Under the pieces are notes generated by a model, which worked only from the letters and a program-made list of their open reading frames with translations, did no database searches and was not told the DNA's origin. DNA of 61,630 nt from Planctomycetota bacterium (GTDB lineage Bacteria > Planctomycetota > SZUA-567 > H5-PLA8): the NCBI GenBank assembly GCA_016200135.1, contig JACQFI010000051.1, positions 1 through 61,630 of the forward strand, written 5' to 3'. Made by a program: the position numbers and the translations under genes. Positions 15,821-24,865 of this stretch are shown here, in pieces (the stretch's first letter is position 1; the number at the start of each line of letters is the position of its first letter).

Positions 15821-16843
15821 ATGGCGAATGCAAACCTGAACGACGCGGAAGTGAAGGCCCTGGTGGAACGGCTGCGGCAGAGCAAGGCCAAGATTCTGGC
15901 CGAGATCCGCAAGGCGGTGATCGGGCAGGAACAGGTGGTCGACGAGGTGCTTATGTCGTTCTTCGCGGGCGCGCACTGCCTGATCACCGGCGTACCGGGG
16001 CTGGCGAAGACGCTCCTGATTAAGAGCATCGGCGAGATCCTGGACTTGCAGTTCCGGCGCATCCAGTTCACGCCGGACCTGATGCCGAGCGACATTACCG
16101 GCACGGAGGTGCTCGAGGAGGACAAGGCCACCAAGCAGCGCGCGCTGCGCTTCAAACAGGGGCCGCTCTTCGGCAACATCATCCTGGCCGACGAGATCAA
16201 CCGCACGCCGCCGAAGACGCAGGCGGCGCTGCTCGAAGCGATGCAGGAACACCAGGTGACCGTCGCGGGCGTGACGTACAAGCTGCCCGAGCCGTTCTTC
16301 GTGCTGGCGACGCAGAACCCGATCGAGCAGGAAGGCACGTACGCGCTGCCGCAGATCCAGCAGGACCGCTTCATGTTCTCCTCGATCATCGGGCACCTGC
16401 CGCGCGACCAGGAAGTGGCCGTGATCGAGCAGACGACGCGCGCGGCGACGCCCAAGCTGGAACGCGTGATGACCGGCGAGGAACTGCTCCATTATCAGCG
16501 CATCGTCCGCGAGGTGCCCGTGGTCGAGCCGATCGTGCGCTACGCGGTGCAGATCGCCGCGGCCAGCCGGCCGACCGAGAAGTCCGCGCCGGACTTCGTG
16601 CGCGACTACGTCGCCTGGGGCGCGTCTTCGCGCGCGTCGATCTACCTGGTGCTCGCGGCCAAGGCCCGCGCGGTGCTGGACGGGCGCTTCCACGTCTCGG
16701 TGAAGGACATCCAGGCCGTCGCGATGCCCGTGCTGCGGCACCGTGTGGTGACGAACTTCCGCGCCGAGTCCGCGCGCATCAAGAGCGAGGACCTGGTGAA
16801 GAAGTTGCTGGATTACGTGAAGCCGCCGGCGAGCGGGCTGTAG
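15821..16843 (+). CDS. MoxR-family AAA+ ATPase (paralogue 2)
   Basis: This is the second MoxR ATPase, 340 residues from the ATG at 15821 (GGGAGAG upstream). The frame is open further upstream but only across the CCACAGAG repeat. Walker A is GVPGLAKT, Walker B is ILADEIN and sensor 1 is intact in ATQNPIEQEGTY. It is clearly paralogous to the gene 120 bp upstream, with many identical blocks including FTPDLMPSDITGTE and RTPPKTQAALLEAMQE. The tandem pair could form hetero-hexamers. Downstream come DUF58 and BatA-type VWA proteins, the usual MoxR partners. Confidence 0.95.
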   Translation: MANANLNDAEVKALVERLRQSKAKILAEIRKAVIGQEQVVDEVLMSFFAGAHCLITGVPGLAKTLLIKSIGEILDLQFRRIQFTPDLMPSDITGTEVLEEDKATKQRALRFKQGPLFGNIILADEINRTPPKTQAALLEAMQEHQVTVAGVTYKLPEPFFVLATQNPIEQEGTYALPQIQQDRFMFSSIIGHLPRDQEVAVIEQTTRAATPKLERVMTGEELLHYQRIVREVPVVEPIVRYAVQIAAASRPTEKSAPDFVRDYVAWGASSRASIYLVLAAKARAVLDGRFHVSVKDIQAVAMPVLRHRVVTNFRAESARIKSEDLVKKLLDYVKPPASGL

Positions 16844-16849
16844 GCCGTA

Positions 16850-16885
16850 TTTCACCGCAGAGTTCGCAGAGGGCGCGGAGAACGG
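16850..16885. repeat. CCGCAGAG half-hairpin repeat
   Basis: TTCACCGCAGAGTTCGCAGAGG followed by GCGCGGAGAACGG resembles one arm of the CCACAGAG hairpins at 15701-15796 and 18081-18168. No matching second arm is present. Confidence 0.7.
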
Positions 16886-16910
16886 CACGAAGGCAGAAGG
16901 CTACAACGGA

Positions 16911-17010
16911 GGCATTGCAAATTGAGAATTGAAAAATGCAAATTTCAAAATGGGCGGTAGTGAGCCCACATTTGCAATTTTCATTTTGCGCTTTTCAATT
17001 CTAAAATGCT
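16911..17010. repeat. AATTGAGAATTGCAAAATG inverted-repeat element, copy 1
   Basis: The left part (GCATTGCAAATTGAGAATTG, AAAAATGCAAATTTCAAAATGGGC) and the right part (GCCCACATTTGCAATTTTC, CTTTTCAATTCTAAAATGC) are complementary, so the 100-bp AT-rich element can fold end to end. Related elements lie at 24590-24625 and 24800-24865. Confidence 0.8.
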
Positions 17011-17035
17011 TTTTCGCTCTCGCGGTTTGTAGTTG

Positions 17036-17145
17036 GCCGTTGCAGTCAGGCCCGCAGGGCCGCGCGGAAATAGCCGGGGGCGGAGCAAAGCGCAGCCCCT
17101 GGAACGAGCGCGGGAGCGGGGGAAGCCCTGAAAGGGCGCGCGAAC
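17036..17145 (+). repeat. Dispersed ~100-bp element, copy E
   Basis: This is a plus-orientation copy directly upstream of the DUF58 gene. It has a GCAGTCAGGCCCGCAGGGC head, AATAGCCGGGGGCGGAGC, CAGCCCCTGGAACGAGCGC, and AGCCCTGAAAGGGCGCGCGAA at its end. It ends about 25 bp before the DUF58 start codon, so it forms part of the mRNA leader. Confidence 0.88.
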
Positions 17146-17171
17146 GGCTCGGCACTTGGGATCCAAAACGC

Positions 17172-18071
17172 ATGTCTGAATTCAAGTACCTCGACTTCGA
17201 GACGCTGGGCCGCATCAAGAACATGCAGATGCTGGCACAGGGCGTCGTCGAGGGCTTCATCCTCGGCCTGCACCGCTCTCCTTATAGAGGGTTCAGCGTC
17301 GAGTTCGCCGAGTACCGGCAGTACGTGCCGGGCGACGACATCAAGCACCTGGACTGGAAGGTCTACGGCAAGTCCGACCGCTACTATCTCAAGCAGTTCG
17401 AAGAAGAGACGAACCTCGCCTGCCACATCCTGATCGATGCCTCGCCTTCGATGGACTACAAGGGCGAGGGCGCGGTCTTTACCAAGCTGGAGTACGCCTG
17501 CCGCATGGCGGCGTGCCTCTCGTACCTGATGATGAGCCAGCGCGACGCGACGGGGTTGATGATCTTCGACGACGAGATCCGGCAGCGGCTGCCCGCGCGC
17601 GGGAGCCCCGCGCACCGCCAACTGCTGCTCACCACGCTGGACAACGTGAAGCCCGGCACCGGCGACACGGACCTGGCCGGCCCGATGCACGCGCTGGCGG
17701 AGAGCCTGAAGAAACGCGGCATGGTGATCCTGATCTCGGACTTGCTCGACGATCCGCTGAAAGTGATGAGCGCGCTGCAGCACTTCCGCTTCCAGGGCAA
17801 CGAGGTGGTCGTCTTCCACGTGCTGGACCGCGACGAGATCGAGTTCCCGTTCCATGCGATGACGGAGTTCACCGACAGCGAGTCGAAGGAGAAGGTGCTG
17901 GTGGCGCCGCAGTCGGTGCGGCGGGAGTACCTCAACGAGTTCGACCGCTTCTTCGGCGCGTACAAGAAAGGCTGCGCGGACCTGGGCGCGGACTACAAGC
18001 TGATGAACACCTCGGCGAGCCTGGAACTGGCGCTGAGCGAGTATCTGTACCGGAGAAGCAGGCTGTTCTAG
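17172..18071 (+). CDS. DUF58-domain protein (MoxR/Bat partner)
   Basis: The product is 299 residues from the ATG at 17172. The DUF58 signature is clear: EFAEYRQYVPGDDIKHLDWK followed by KQFEEETNL. A VWA-like fold follows, with a DxSxS metal site in LIDASPSMDY and a later SDLLDDP strand. DUF58 proteins are cytoplasmic partners of MoxR ATPases in Bat-type operons, where they are thought to help assemble envelope or metal-containing complexes. Here the gene lies between moxR2 and the BatA-like gene, as expected. The frame remains open upstream through repeat copy E, but the domain begins at the chosen start. Confidence 0.93.
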   Translation: MSEFKYLDFETLGRIKNMQMLAQGVVEGFILGLHRSPYRGFSVEFAEYRQYVPGDDIKHLDWKVYGKSDRYYLKQFEEETNLACHILIDASPSMDYKGEGAVFTKLEYACRMAACLSYLMMSQRDATGLMIFDDEIRQRLPARGSPAHRQLLLTTLDNVKPGTGDTDLAGPMHALAESLKKRGMVILISDLLDDPLKVMSALQHFRFQGNEVVVFHVLDRDEIEFPFHAMTEFTDSESKEKVLVAPQSVRREYLNEFDRFFGAYKKGCADLGADYKLMNTSASLELALSEYLYRRSRLF

Positions 18072-18080
18072 TGCTTTTTT

Positions 18081-18168
18081 AACCACAGAGTCCACAGAGA
18101 GCACAGAGAACAGCAAAAGAAGATCTTTAATTTTCCGTTCTCCGTGGTCTCTGTGAACTCTGTGGTTA
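18081..18168. repeat. CCACAGAG long hairpin, copy 2
   Basis: The arms AACCACAGAGTCCACAGAGA and CTCCGTGGTCTCTGTGAACT...CTGTGGTT pair nearly along their whole length around an AT-rich loop. It lies between DUF58 and the BatA-like gene and could attenuate or stabilise the operon transcript. Confidence 0.87.
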
Positions 18169-18196
18169 ATTCAAACCGAGGCGGGCGGCGAACGCG

Positions 18197-20248
18197 ATGC
18201 ATCTACTGAATCCCTGGTACCTCGCGGGACTGGCGGCCATTCTGGTGCCGATCCTGATCCACATCCTGCAGCGGGACCGGGTGAAGCGGATTATCTTTCC
18301 GGCCACGCGCTTCCTGCTGGGGGCGTCGAAGCGGATCACGCGCACGCAGCAGATCCGCGAGCTGATCCTGCTGATCCTGCGCGCGGCGGTGATGGCGCTG
18401 CTGGCGCTCGCCCTGACGCGGCCGTTCTGGATGCAGGGCGGCAACGTGGACGCGGCGGGGGCGGGCGCGCCGGGCAAGGCCGCGGTGCTCCTGCTCGATG
18501 TTTCGGCCTCCATGCGCGTCGGCAATCGCATGGACGAGGCGCGCAAGCAGGCGCTGGAGTTCCTCGAGAGCTGCCGCCCGCAGATCGACCGCGTCGCGCT
18601 GGTGGTCTTCGACCGCGAGCCCGTGATCAAGATTCCCATGACCGGCGACACCGGGCAGATCAAGAGCGCCCTCGGCGACCTGAAGCCCGGCTGGGGCGGC
18701 GGGAACCTGGCGGTGGCCCTGCCCTTCGCCGACCGCATGCTGCAGGCGGACGAGTTCAAGAACACGCCGCGCGAGATCGTGGTGGTCTCGGACCTGCAGA
18801 AGAGCGGCTGGGAGCAATACAAGGGCGAATGGAAGCTCTCGGCGGGCACCGACCTGGCCGTGAAGCCGGTCAGCCTGCGCGCGCTCGAGAACGTGGCCAT
18901 CGTGCAGACGGCGATCCCGCAGAGCACGGTGGTCGCGCAGCGCCCGGAGGCGCTCAGCTTGCAGGTCGTCAACTTCGGCAAGACCGACCACCCGGGCATG
19001 AAGGTCTCGTTCAAGGCCAACGGCAAGACGCTGGGCGAGAAGGACGTGAACCTCGGGCCGGGCAAGACCGAGGTCATGCGCTTCGAGAACACGTTCGACA
19101 CGCCGGGCGACTTCGCCGGCACGCTGGAACTCGACGTGAAGGACGACTTCCCCGACGACAACGTCTGGCACTTCAACGTCCGGGTGCTGCCGCGCGTGCA
19201 GGTGTTGCTGGTGAACGGCGGCCCGAGCACCTCGGCGGCGAAGGACGACGGCCGCTTTATCAAGGAGGCGCTCAGCCTGCCGGGCTCGCCCTTCCAAGTC
19301 CGCGAGATCGCACCGCAGGCGCTGGTCCCGAAGGACCTCGACGGGGTCCAGGCGGCGGTCTTCACCAACGTGGGCAGCGTCTCCAAGGAGAGCCAGACGG
19401 CGCTCAAAGCCTTCCTCGAGAACGGCGGCGGCGTGCTGCTCTTCCCCGGCGACCGCGTGGCTCCGGACGACTTCAACGCGGATTTCGGGGCGCTCGCGCC
19501 GTGCCGGCTGAAGGACGTGGTCCACAAGGACGAGAAGAGCGAGGGCTGGACGCTCGGCGAGATGGACTTGCAGCACCCGATCTTCGTCCACTTCGCCACG
19601 CCGCAGAGCGGCGACTTCAGTTCCGCGCGCTTCGCGAAGTACTACTCGGTCACGGATTCGCAGGCCTCGAAAGTGCTCGCACGCTTCATCGACGGCCACC
19701 CGGCGCTGCTCGAGAAGCCCATCGGCAAGGGCTACACGCTCCTCTTTACGTCCACTGCGGGCATGAAGTGGAACGACTTCTGCCTGCAGGGCGGCGTCTT
19801 CGTGCCGTTCGTGCACGAGGCCCTGAAGTTCCTGGCGGTGCACAGCGAGGGCCAGACGAACACGGAGGTCGGTTCGCCGCTGGCGGCGGCAGGCTCGAAA
19901 GCGGTGCTCACGCTGCCGGACGGCAGCAAGCCTTCGAGTTCGCAGGCCGAGGTCCCGGGACTGTACGGCGTGAAGCTCGGCGATTACGACGGTAAGCTGG
20001 CGGTGAACATTCCGCGGCAGGAGTCCGAGACGGCCGCGCTGGACGCGTCGGAGCTCTCCGCCGCGGTGGCCTCGAACCCCGAGGGCCAGGAGAAGACCAT
20101 CGAGGGCGTGAAGGTGTGGGTGGCGGCCTCGGATTCGGTGCAGGAACGCATCGAGGGCGGGCAGCGGCTAGGCTGGTACCTGCTCTTCGGCATCCTGGCG
20201 CTGCTCTTCGGGGAGCATCTGCTGGCGAACAATACGTCGCGGCACTGA
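18197..20248 (+). CDS. BatA-like membrane protein with VWA and amidotransferase-like domains
   Basis: The product is 683 residues. The N-terminal BatA domain has two membrane helices (about 5-24 and 55-78) around the typical FPATRFLLGASKRITR segment. A VWA domain follows with the metal site DVSASM at 101-106. The central region is Ig-like (VNFGKTDHPGMKVSFKANG), and a glutamine-amidotransferase-like segment (VQVLLVNGG, LKAFLENGGGVLLFPG) covers about 335-570. A C-terminal helix (LGWYLLFGILALLFGEHLL) anchors the end. This layout is typical of planctomycetal BatA homologues. It probably displays the VWA domain as a MoxR-remodelled hub at the membrane. Confidence 0.92.
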   Translation: MHLLNPWYLAGLAAILVPILIHILQRDRVKRIIFPATRFLLGASKRITRTQQIRELILLILRAAVMALLALALTRPFWMQGGNVDAAGAGAPGKAAVLLLDVSASMRVGNRMDEARKQALEFLESCRPQIDRVALVVFDREPVIKIPMTGDTGQIKSALGDLKPGWGGGNLAVALPFADRMLQADEFKNTPREIVVVSDLQKSGWEQYKGEWKLSAGTDLAVKPVSLRALENVAIVQTAIPQSTVVAQRPEALSLQVVNFGKTDHPGMKVSFKANGKTLGEKDVNLGPGKTEVMRFENTFDTPGDFAGTLELDVKDDFPDDNVWHFNVRVLPRVQVLLVNGGPSTSAAKDDGRFIKEALSLPGSPFQVREIAPQALVPKDLDGVQAAVFTNVGSVSKESQTALKAFLENGGGVLLFPGDRVAPDDFNADFGALAPCRLKDVVHKDEKSEGWTLGEMDLQHPIFVHFATPQSGDFSSARFAKYYSVTDSQASKVLARFIDGHPALLEKPIGKGYTLLFTSTAGMKWNDFCLQGGVFVPFVHEALKFLAVHSEGQTNTEVGSPLAAAGSKAVLTLPDGSKPSSSQAEVPGLYGVKLGDYDGKLAVNIPRQESETAALDASELSAAVASNPEGQEKTIEGVKVWVAASDSVQERIEGGQRLGWYLLFGILALLFGEHLLANNTSRH

Positions 20249-20547
20249 ACGGCGTTCACCACGAAGGACGGAACGGATAAACGGATGTTCGTGATTCGTG
20301 GTTCGTGGTTGGCCGTTGCCGTAAGCGCCGAAGGCGCGCGCGCTAATAGCCAGGGGCGCAGCCCCTGGTGGCGGCCGCGAAGAAGGTGAAAGCCCTGAAA
20401 GGGCGTGCTAGAAGAGTTAGGGAAGGCCGAGGGTCTGGGGCAGGCAGGCAAGAATGGCTGCCCGACCCGGTTTAAAATCGTTACCTGGGCCTGGTTTAAC
20501 GGTGTAAGTAATTACGGACTGTATCCTTAAATAAAGCGAGGTGCCCT
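20249..20547. other. Intergenic gap with repeat copy F
   Basis: These 299 bp hold no gene. They contain a GATTCGTGGTTCGTGG tract (about 20290-20310), dispersed element copy F (20310-20409), and a GGGCAGGCAGGC...GGCTGCCC near-palindrome at about 20438-20463. An AT-richer stretch directly before the DUF4175 start probably contains a promoter. Confidence 0.65.
20310..20409 (+). repeat. Dispersed ~100-bp element, copy F
   Basis: The copy reads GGCCGTTGCCGTAAGCGCCG, AAGGCGCGCGCGCTAATAGCC, AGGGGCGCAGCCCCTGGTGG, then AAAGCCCTGAAAGGGCGTGC. The AGGGGC/GCCCCT hairpin is intact. Confidence 0.88.
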
Positions 20548-23500
20548 GTGGCGCAAAACTACATTGAACTGCAAGCCCACCTGAACCGGGTGCGCTGGGC
20601 CTGGAAACGGGCGGCGGCCCTGCAGGGGCTGGCGGCGGTGGTGATCGAAGGCGTGGGGATGTTCCTCGTCTTCGTGCTGCTGGATTACGTCTACGTGATG
20701 CCGCAGCCGGTGCGCATCGCGGCGCTGGCGCTGATGGGCGCGGCGCTGGCGTACCTGTTCGTGCGGCACGTGCTGCGGCCGCTCCTGCGGCCGATCTCCG
20801 ACGAGCAGCTCGCGCTGTACGTCGAAGAGCGGCAGACGGAATCGGAAGGCGCGCTGCTCTCGGCGACGGCCTTCGGCAAGGAAGACTCCGCCAACCGCGG
20901 GGCGCTCTACCGCTACATCGTGGACAACATCGTGAACTCGGCGGTGCAGAAGGCCGGCGGCTTGCAGCTCGCGCGCGTGCTGAACCTCGCCAAGCTGCGC
21001 AAGTACGGGATCGCGGCGGCGGTGGTGCTGCTCTTCTTCGCGGCGGGCGCCTTGAAGTTCTCGGGCTTCTTCGGGCACCGCGCCAACCGGCTGCTGATGC
21101 CGTGGCAGATGAGCGAAGAGGACCTGAAGGCGACGGGCGTGCTCGCGGATTCCGACCCCAAACTCGAGTTCCAGCTCACGCTGGACCCGCAGGACCGCCG
21201 CGTGCTGCGCGGGTCGTCGGTGCGCGTGAAGGCGAAGCTGAGCATGTCGCCGCGGGAGGACGTGCGGATCAAGTTCCGCGCCAAGGGTTCGGCAGAGTTC
21301 CAGACGCTGAAGATGGACGAGATCGAAGAGGTGAACAGCTTTGCGATGCGGCTGCCGGACATCAACGACGACCTGGAGTTCTTCGTGCAGAGCGGGCGGC
21401 AAGTCTCGGAGAACGTGACGGTTTCGGTCTTCGACCGGCTGGAAATCAAAGGCTACGAGGTCACGCTCACGCCGCCGGCCTACACCAAGCAGAAGCCGAC
21501 GGTGGACTTCGGGCCCTCGGGGGACCTCTCCGCGCTGGCCGGCACCAAGGTGACGCTGCGCGCGCTGTCCAACACGCCGCTGGCCACCGGCGAGATCGCC
21601 TTCGACGACGGGAAGAAGATCGCGCTGACGCAGGACGAAGGCCCCGACCACGCGGCCAAGGGCGCGTTCACGGTCGAGAAGGACGCGAGCTACACCGTCG
21701 CGGTCTCGAGCGCCGACAAGCAGACCAACGGCCCGAGCAGCGCGTTTACGATCCACCTGCTTAAGGACGAGCCGCCCAGCGCGGTGGTGCTGACGCCGAA
21801 CTCCGACATGGCCGCGCCGCCCGGAGCGGAAGTGGAGTTCACCGTGCGCGCGAGCGACGACGTGGGGCTCGAAAAGGTGGAACTCGTCTTCAACGCGGCG
21901 CAGGGCGACATGGCCGAGCAGCGCATCCCGTTCGTGCTGGAAGACCACGGCCCCGGCGACCACGAGGTCACCGGCGTGCTTCCGCTGGGCGAGCTGAAAG
22001 AACGCCAGCACGGCGGCGATTCGATCTTTTACCACGTCGACACGGTGGACCTGAAAGGCCAGCGCATCGCGTCGGATATCTACATGCTGAAGATCCGGCC
22101 GTACGAGATCGCGGGGGCCTTCCCCAAGGGCGCGCCGCACGCGCGGCACCCGCACCCGCCGCCGCTGGACCTGATGCTTTACATCGCCGCGGTCTGGAAC
22201 ATCCACGTGCAGAAGGACCAGGTGGACAAGGCCGAGTACGACAGGCGCTGCGGCGAGATGGCTTCGAAGATGGTGGACGAGCAGGGCCTGCCGCGGAAGT
22301 TCAAGAAGCCGAAGATCGCGCTGCTGCCGCCGGACAAGGTGGAGATGGTGAAGAAGGGCGACGACCTGGTCGCGAAGGGCATCAAGACGCTGCAGGGCCA
22401 CGACGCGGCGGGGTCGGTGGCCGAACTGCGGCAGGGCCTGGCGCTGTACGAGCGCGCCGCGACCGGCCTGGACTTTAAGGACAAGATGGAAGCGAACGAG
22501 ACCGGCGACACGGCGATGGAAGGCGCGGCCAAGGACCCGATGAAGGACGCGCTGGGCTTCCTGAAGATGGACATCCCGAAGCCCACCTTCGATTCGCCGC
22601 CCCCGACGGCCTACGAGATGAAGCTGCCCGAATACCGCCGCTCCCTTAAGGCCGACGATGCAAAGAAGCTGAAGGACGAGGCCAACGACTTGCAGAAGAA
22701 GCAGCAGCAGCTCGTCGACGAGGCCAAGAAGCTGGCGATGGTGAAGGATGCGAACAAGCCCAACGCGGAGAAGCCGGGCGAGAAGAAGGAAGCCGGCGAG
22801 GCCAAGAGCGGCGAGGAGAAGACGGGCGAAGAGAAGTCCGGGGAGCAGGCCGGCGAGCAGAAATCGGGCGAAGAGAAGTCTACCGAGACCGCCGCAGGCA
22901 AGAGCGGCGAGCAGAAGGAAGGCGCGCCCAAGGCGCAGGCGGCGCAGGGCGGCGCGAAGAAACCCGGCGACCCGAAGAAGCCCGAGAACGGCCAGGGCGG
23001 GCAGCAGCAGGAGATGGCGGACGTGAACGAGCGCAAGGAAGCGCTCGAGCGCGACCAGAAGAACCTGGCCAACGATGCCCGCAAGCTGGCGCAGCGGCTG
23101 GCCAAGCAGGCGCCGAACCCGGACAAGGACACGAAGGAGGTGCTGGAGCACTTCCGCCAGACCACGAAGCAGATGGACGAGGCGGCCAAGAACATCGCGG
23201 AAGGCAAGCTGCAACAGGCGGCGGCGCGCGGCGAGGAGGCCAAGAAGGAACTGGCCAAGGCCGCCGAGAAGCTGCAGGTCTCGCAGTACGACAATCTGGA
23301 ACAGGCCGTCGAGGCCGCGGAGGACCGCGCGCAGCAGATCGCGGAGACGCAGCGGCACATCCGCGAGGCCACGGGCAAAGTGCTCGACGAGGCCAAGCAG
23401 CGCGACCCCAAAGCCGGCGCGGAGAAGAAGCTCAGCGAACAGGAGATGCAGAAGATGCGCGGCCTGGCGAAGCTGCAGGTCGACAACCAGAAAGCCGCCG

Positions 23501-24549
23501 AGAACCTGGAGCAGTACGTCCAGGACGTGGCCAAGTGGGCCGAGAGCATGAACAAGAAGGAGGCCACGGACGAACTCAAGCATGCCGCGAAGACCATGAA
23601 GCAGGAGGACCTCGCGGCCACCATGGTGACCGCCGCGGTGAACATGGCGCAGCAGGAGTTCGGTGAGGCCAAGGATGCGCAGGCGAAGCTCGACAAGACG
23701 CTGGAGAAGCTCACGGGCGAGCTCCGCGCGGCCAACGGCGCGATGGCGCAGACGAAGGAGCAGAAGCTCAAGCGCGCCGTCGCCGACGCCAAGGACCTGC
23801 TGGCCAAGGCCAAGGAACTGGGCGGCCTGAAACCCGACGGCAAGGATGGCGAACAGAAGTCCGGCGCCGAAGGCAAGGAAGGAAAAGAAGGCGCGAAGAC
23901 CGAGACCGCCGGCAAGGACGGCGAGAAGAAGTCCGGCGGCGAAGACAAGGAAGGGAAAGAAGGCCAAGACGGCGAGAAGACGCAGACCGCGGGCAAGAAT
24001 GGCGAGAAGAAATCCGGCGCAGGCAAGGAAGGCGAGCCGAAGGACGCGACCGCCGATGCGGGCAAGACGGGCGCCCAAGGCAAGCCGGACGGCAAGAGCG
24101 GCGAGCCGAAAGGCGAGCACAAGTCCGGCGACGAGAAGGGCGAGACGGCGCAGGCCAAGAACCCCAAGGACGGCGACAACAAGGGCGACGCCGCAGGCAA
24201 GAAGCCGCTGAGCGACGAAGACCGCAAGCAGGCGCAGGCGGCGCTTCAGCGCGGCACGGCGCGGCTGGCCAAGCGGCTCGAAGAGGACAAACTGGCCGAC
24301 GCCGGCGTGAAGGCCCAGTTGGTGGGCGCGCTGGGCGACGAGAAGAGCTTCGAGGAGATGTTCAAAGAGGGCCAGAAGACGAAGCTCGACAAGTACCTCA
24401 AGTCGCTGAAGACCGTCGAGACGCATCTCGAAGACAAGCTGGAGAGCGCGCTGAAGGCGAAGCGCCTTTCGGCCTCGCAGCGCGAACAGACGCCGACGCA
24501 GTACCGGGAGATGGTGAACAAGTACTATGAGCAGTTGGCGAAGGAGTAG
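20548..24549 (+). CDS. Giant DUF4175-family membrane protein
   Basis: The product is 1333 residues from a GTG codon preceded by GCGAGG. Hydrophobic helices at about 25-45, 50-75 and 150-172 anchor the N-terminus, and the ISDEQLALYVEERQ segment fits DUF4175. The middle (about 200-540) is a series of beta-rich domains. Two highly charged low-complexity regions of GEEKSGEQ-type repeats lie at about 725-830 and 1095-1215. Between and after them are long Ala/Glu/Lys-rich coiled coils. DUF4175 proteins accompany MoxR/BatA genes and probably form elongated envelope scaffolds, but the function is unknown. Its strong codon bias creates an equally long open frame on the opposite strand, which is not a gene. 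Confidence 0.92.
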   Translation: MAQNYIELQAHLNRVRWAWKRAAALQGLAAVVIEGVGMFLVFVLLDYVYVMPQPVRIAALALMGAALAYLFVRHVLRPLLRPISDEQLALYVEERQTESEGALLSATAFGKEDSANRGALYRYIVDNIVNSAVQKAGGLQLARVLNLAKLRKYGIAAAVVLLFFAAGALKFSGFFGHRANRLLMPWQMSEEDLKATGVLADSDPKLEFQLTLDPQDRRVLRGSSVRVKAKLSMSPREDVRIKFRAKGSAEFQTLKMDEIEEVNSFAMRLPDINDDLEFFVQSGRQVSENVTVSVFDRLEIKGYEVTLTPPAYTKQKPTVDFGPSGDLSALAGTKVTLRALSNTPLATGEIAFDDGKKIALTQDEGPDHAAKGAFTVEKDASYTVAVSSADKQTNGPSSAFTIHLLKDEPPSAVVLTPNSDMAAPPGAEVEFTVRASDDVGLEKVELVFNAAQGDMAEQRIPFVLEDHGPGDHEVTGVLPLGELKERQHGGDSIFYHVDTVDLKGQRIASDIYMLKIRPYEIAGAFPKGAPHARHPHPPPLDLMLYIAAVWNIHVQKDQVDKAEYDRRCGEMASKMVDEQGLPRKFKKPKIALLPPDKVEMVKKGDDLVAKGIKTLQGHDAAGSVAELRQGLALYERAATGLDFKDKMEANETGDTAMEGAAKDPMKDALGFLKMDIPKPTFDSPPPTAYEMKLPEYRRSLKADDAKKLKDEANDLQKKQQQLVDEAKKLAMVKDANKPNAEKPGEKKEAGEAKSGEEKTGEEKSGEQAGEQKSGEEKSTETAAGKSGEQKEGAPKAQAAQGGAKKPGDPKKPENGQGGQQQEMADVNERKEALERDQKNLANDARKLAQRLAKQAPNPDKDTKEVLEHFRQTTKQMDEAAKNIAEGKLQQAAARGEEAKKELAKAAEKLQVSQYDNLEQAVEAAEDRAQQIAETQRHIREATGKVLDEAKQRDPKAGAEKKLSEQEMQKMRGLAKLQVDNQKAAENLEQYVQDVAKWAESMNKKEATDELKHAAKTMKQEDLAATMVTAAVNMAQQEFGEAKDAQAKLDKTLEKLTGELRAANGAMAQTKEQKLKRAVADAKDLLAKAKELGGLKPDGKDGEQKSGAEGKEGKEGAKTETAGKDGEKKSGGEDKEGKEGQDGEKTQTAGKNGEKKSGAGKEGEPKDATADAGKTGAQGKPDGKSGEPKGEHKSGDEKGETAQAKNPKDGDNKGDAAGKKPLSDEDRKQAQAALQRGTARLAKRLEEDKLADAGVKAQLVGALGDEKSFEEMFKEGQKTKLDKYLKSLKTVETHLEDKLESALKAKRLSASQREQTPTQYREMVNKYYEQLAKE

Positions 24550-24702
24550 GCGGGACGCGGAGTAGAAGGCAGAAAGATACGGCGAAGGCATTGCAAATTG
24601 AGAATTGCAAAATGAAAATTTAAAATTGAGCGCGGGGTTTGGGGTTCTAGGTTTTGGGTTCTAGGTTTGGGATTCGAGGTTGATGGCGTTTGCGATGGGG
24701 AG

Positions 24703-24788
24703 TTGCCGTTGCAGTCAGCGCCGCAGGCGCGCGCGGAAATAGCCAGGGGTGGAGTCCCGATTCATCGTGACGGAGCCCCTGGAACGGG
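24703..24788 (+). repeat. Dispersed ~100-bp element, copy G
   Basis: This shorter copy has GCCGTTGCAGTCAGCGCCGC, GCGCGGAAATAGCCAGGGGT, and a CCCGATTCATCGTGACGGAG insertion before CCCCTGGAACGG. Copy A carries a similar CCCGATAAAGCGGGA insertion, so two subtypes exist. Confidence 0.83.
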
Positions 24789-24799
24789 CTGAAATTGGG

Positions 24800-24865
24800 C
24801 ATTGCAAAATGAAAATTGTGCGGCGGGGCTCCAATTTGCATTTTGCAATTTTCAATTTGTAATGC
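24800..24865. repeat. AATTGCAAAATG inverted-repeat element, copy 2
   Basis: The left arm CATTGCAAAATGAAAATTG and the right arm CAATTTGCATTTTGCAATTT, followed by TCAATTTGTAATG, pair around a short GC-rich loop. This is the same family as 16911-17010. Confidence 0.8.

Noticed and set aside
20527..24591. A 1354-codon open frame on the minus strand opposite the DUF4175 gene
   Set aside because: It is Leu/Arg/Val-rich without domains and mirrors the strong codon bias of the plus-strand gene, whose membrane helices and family pattern are clear.
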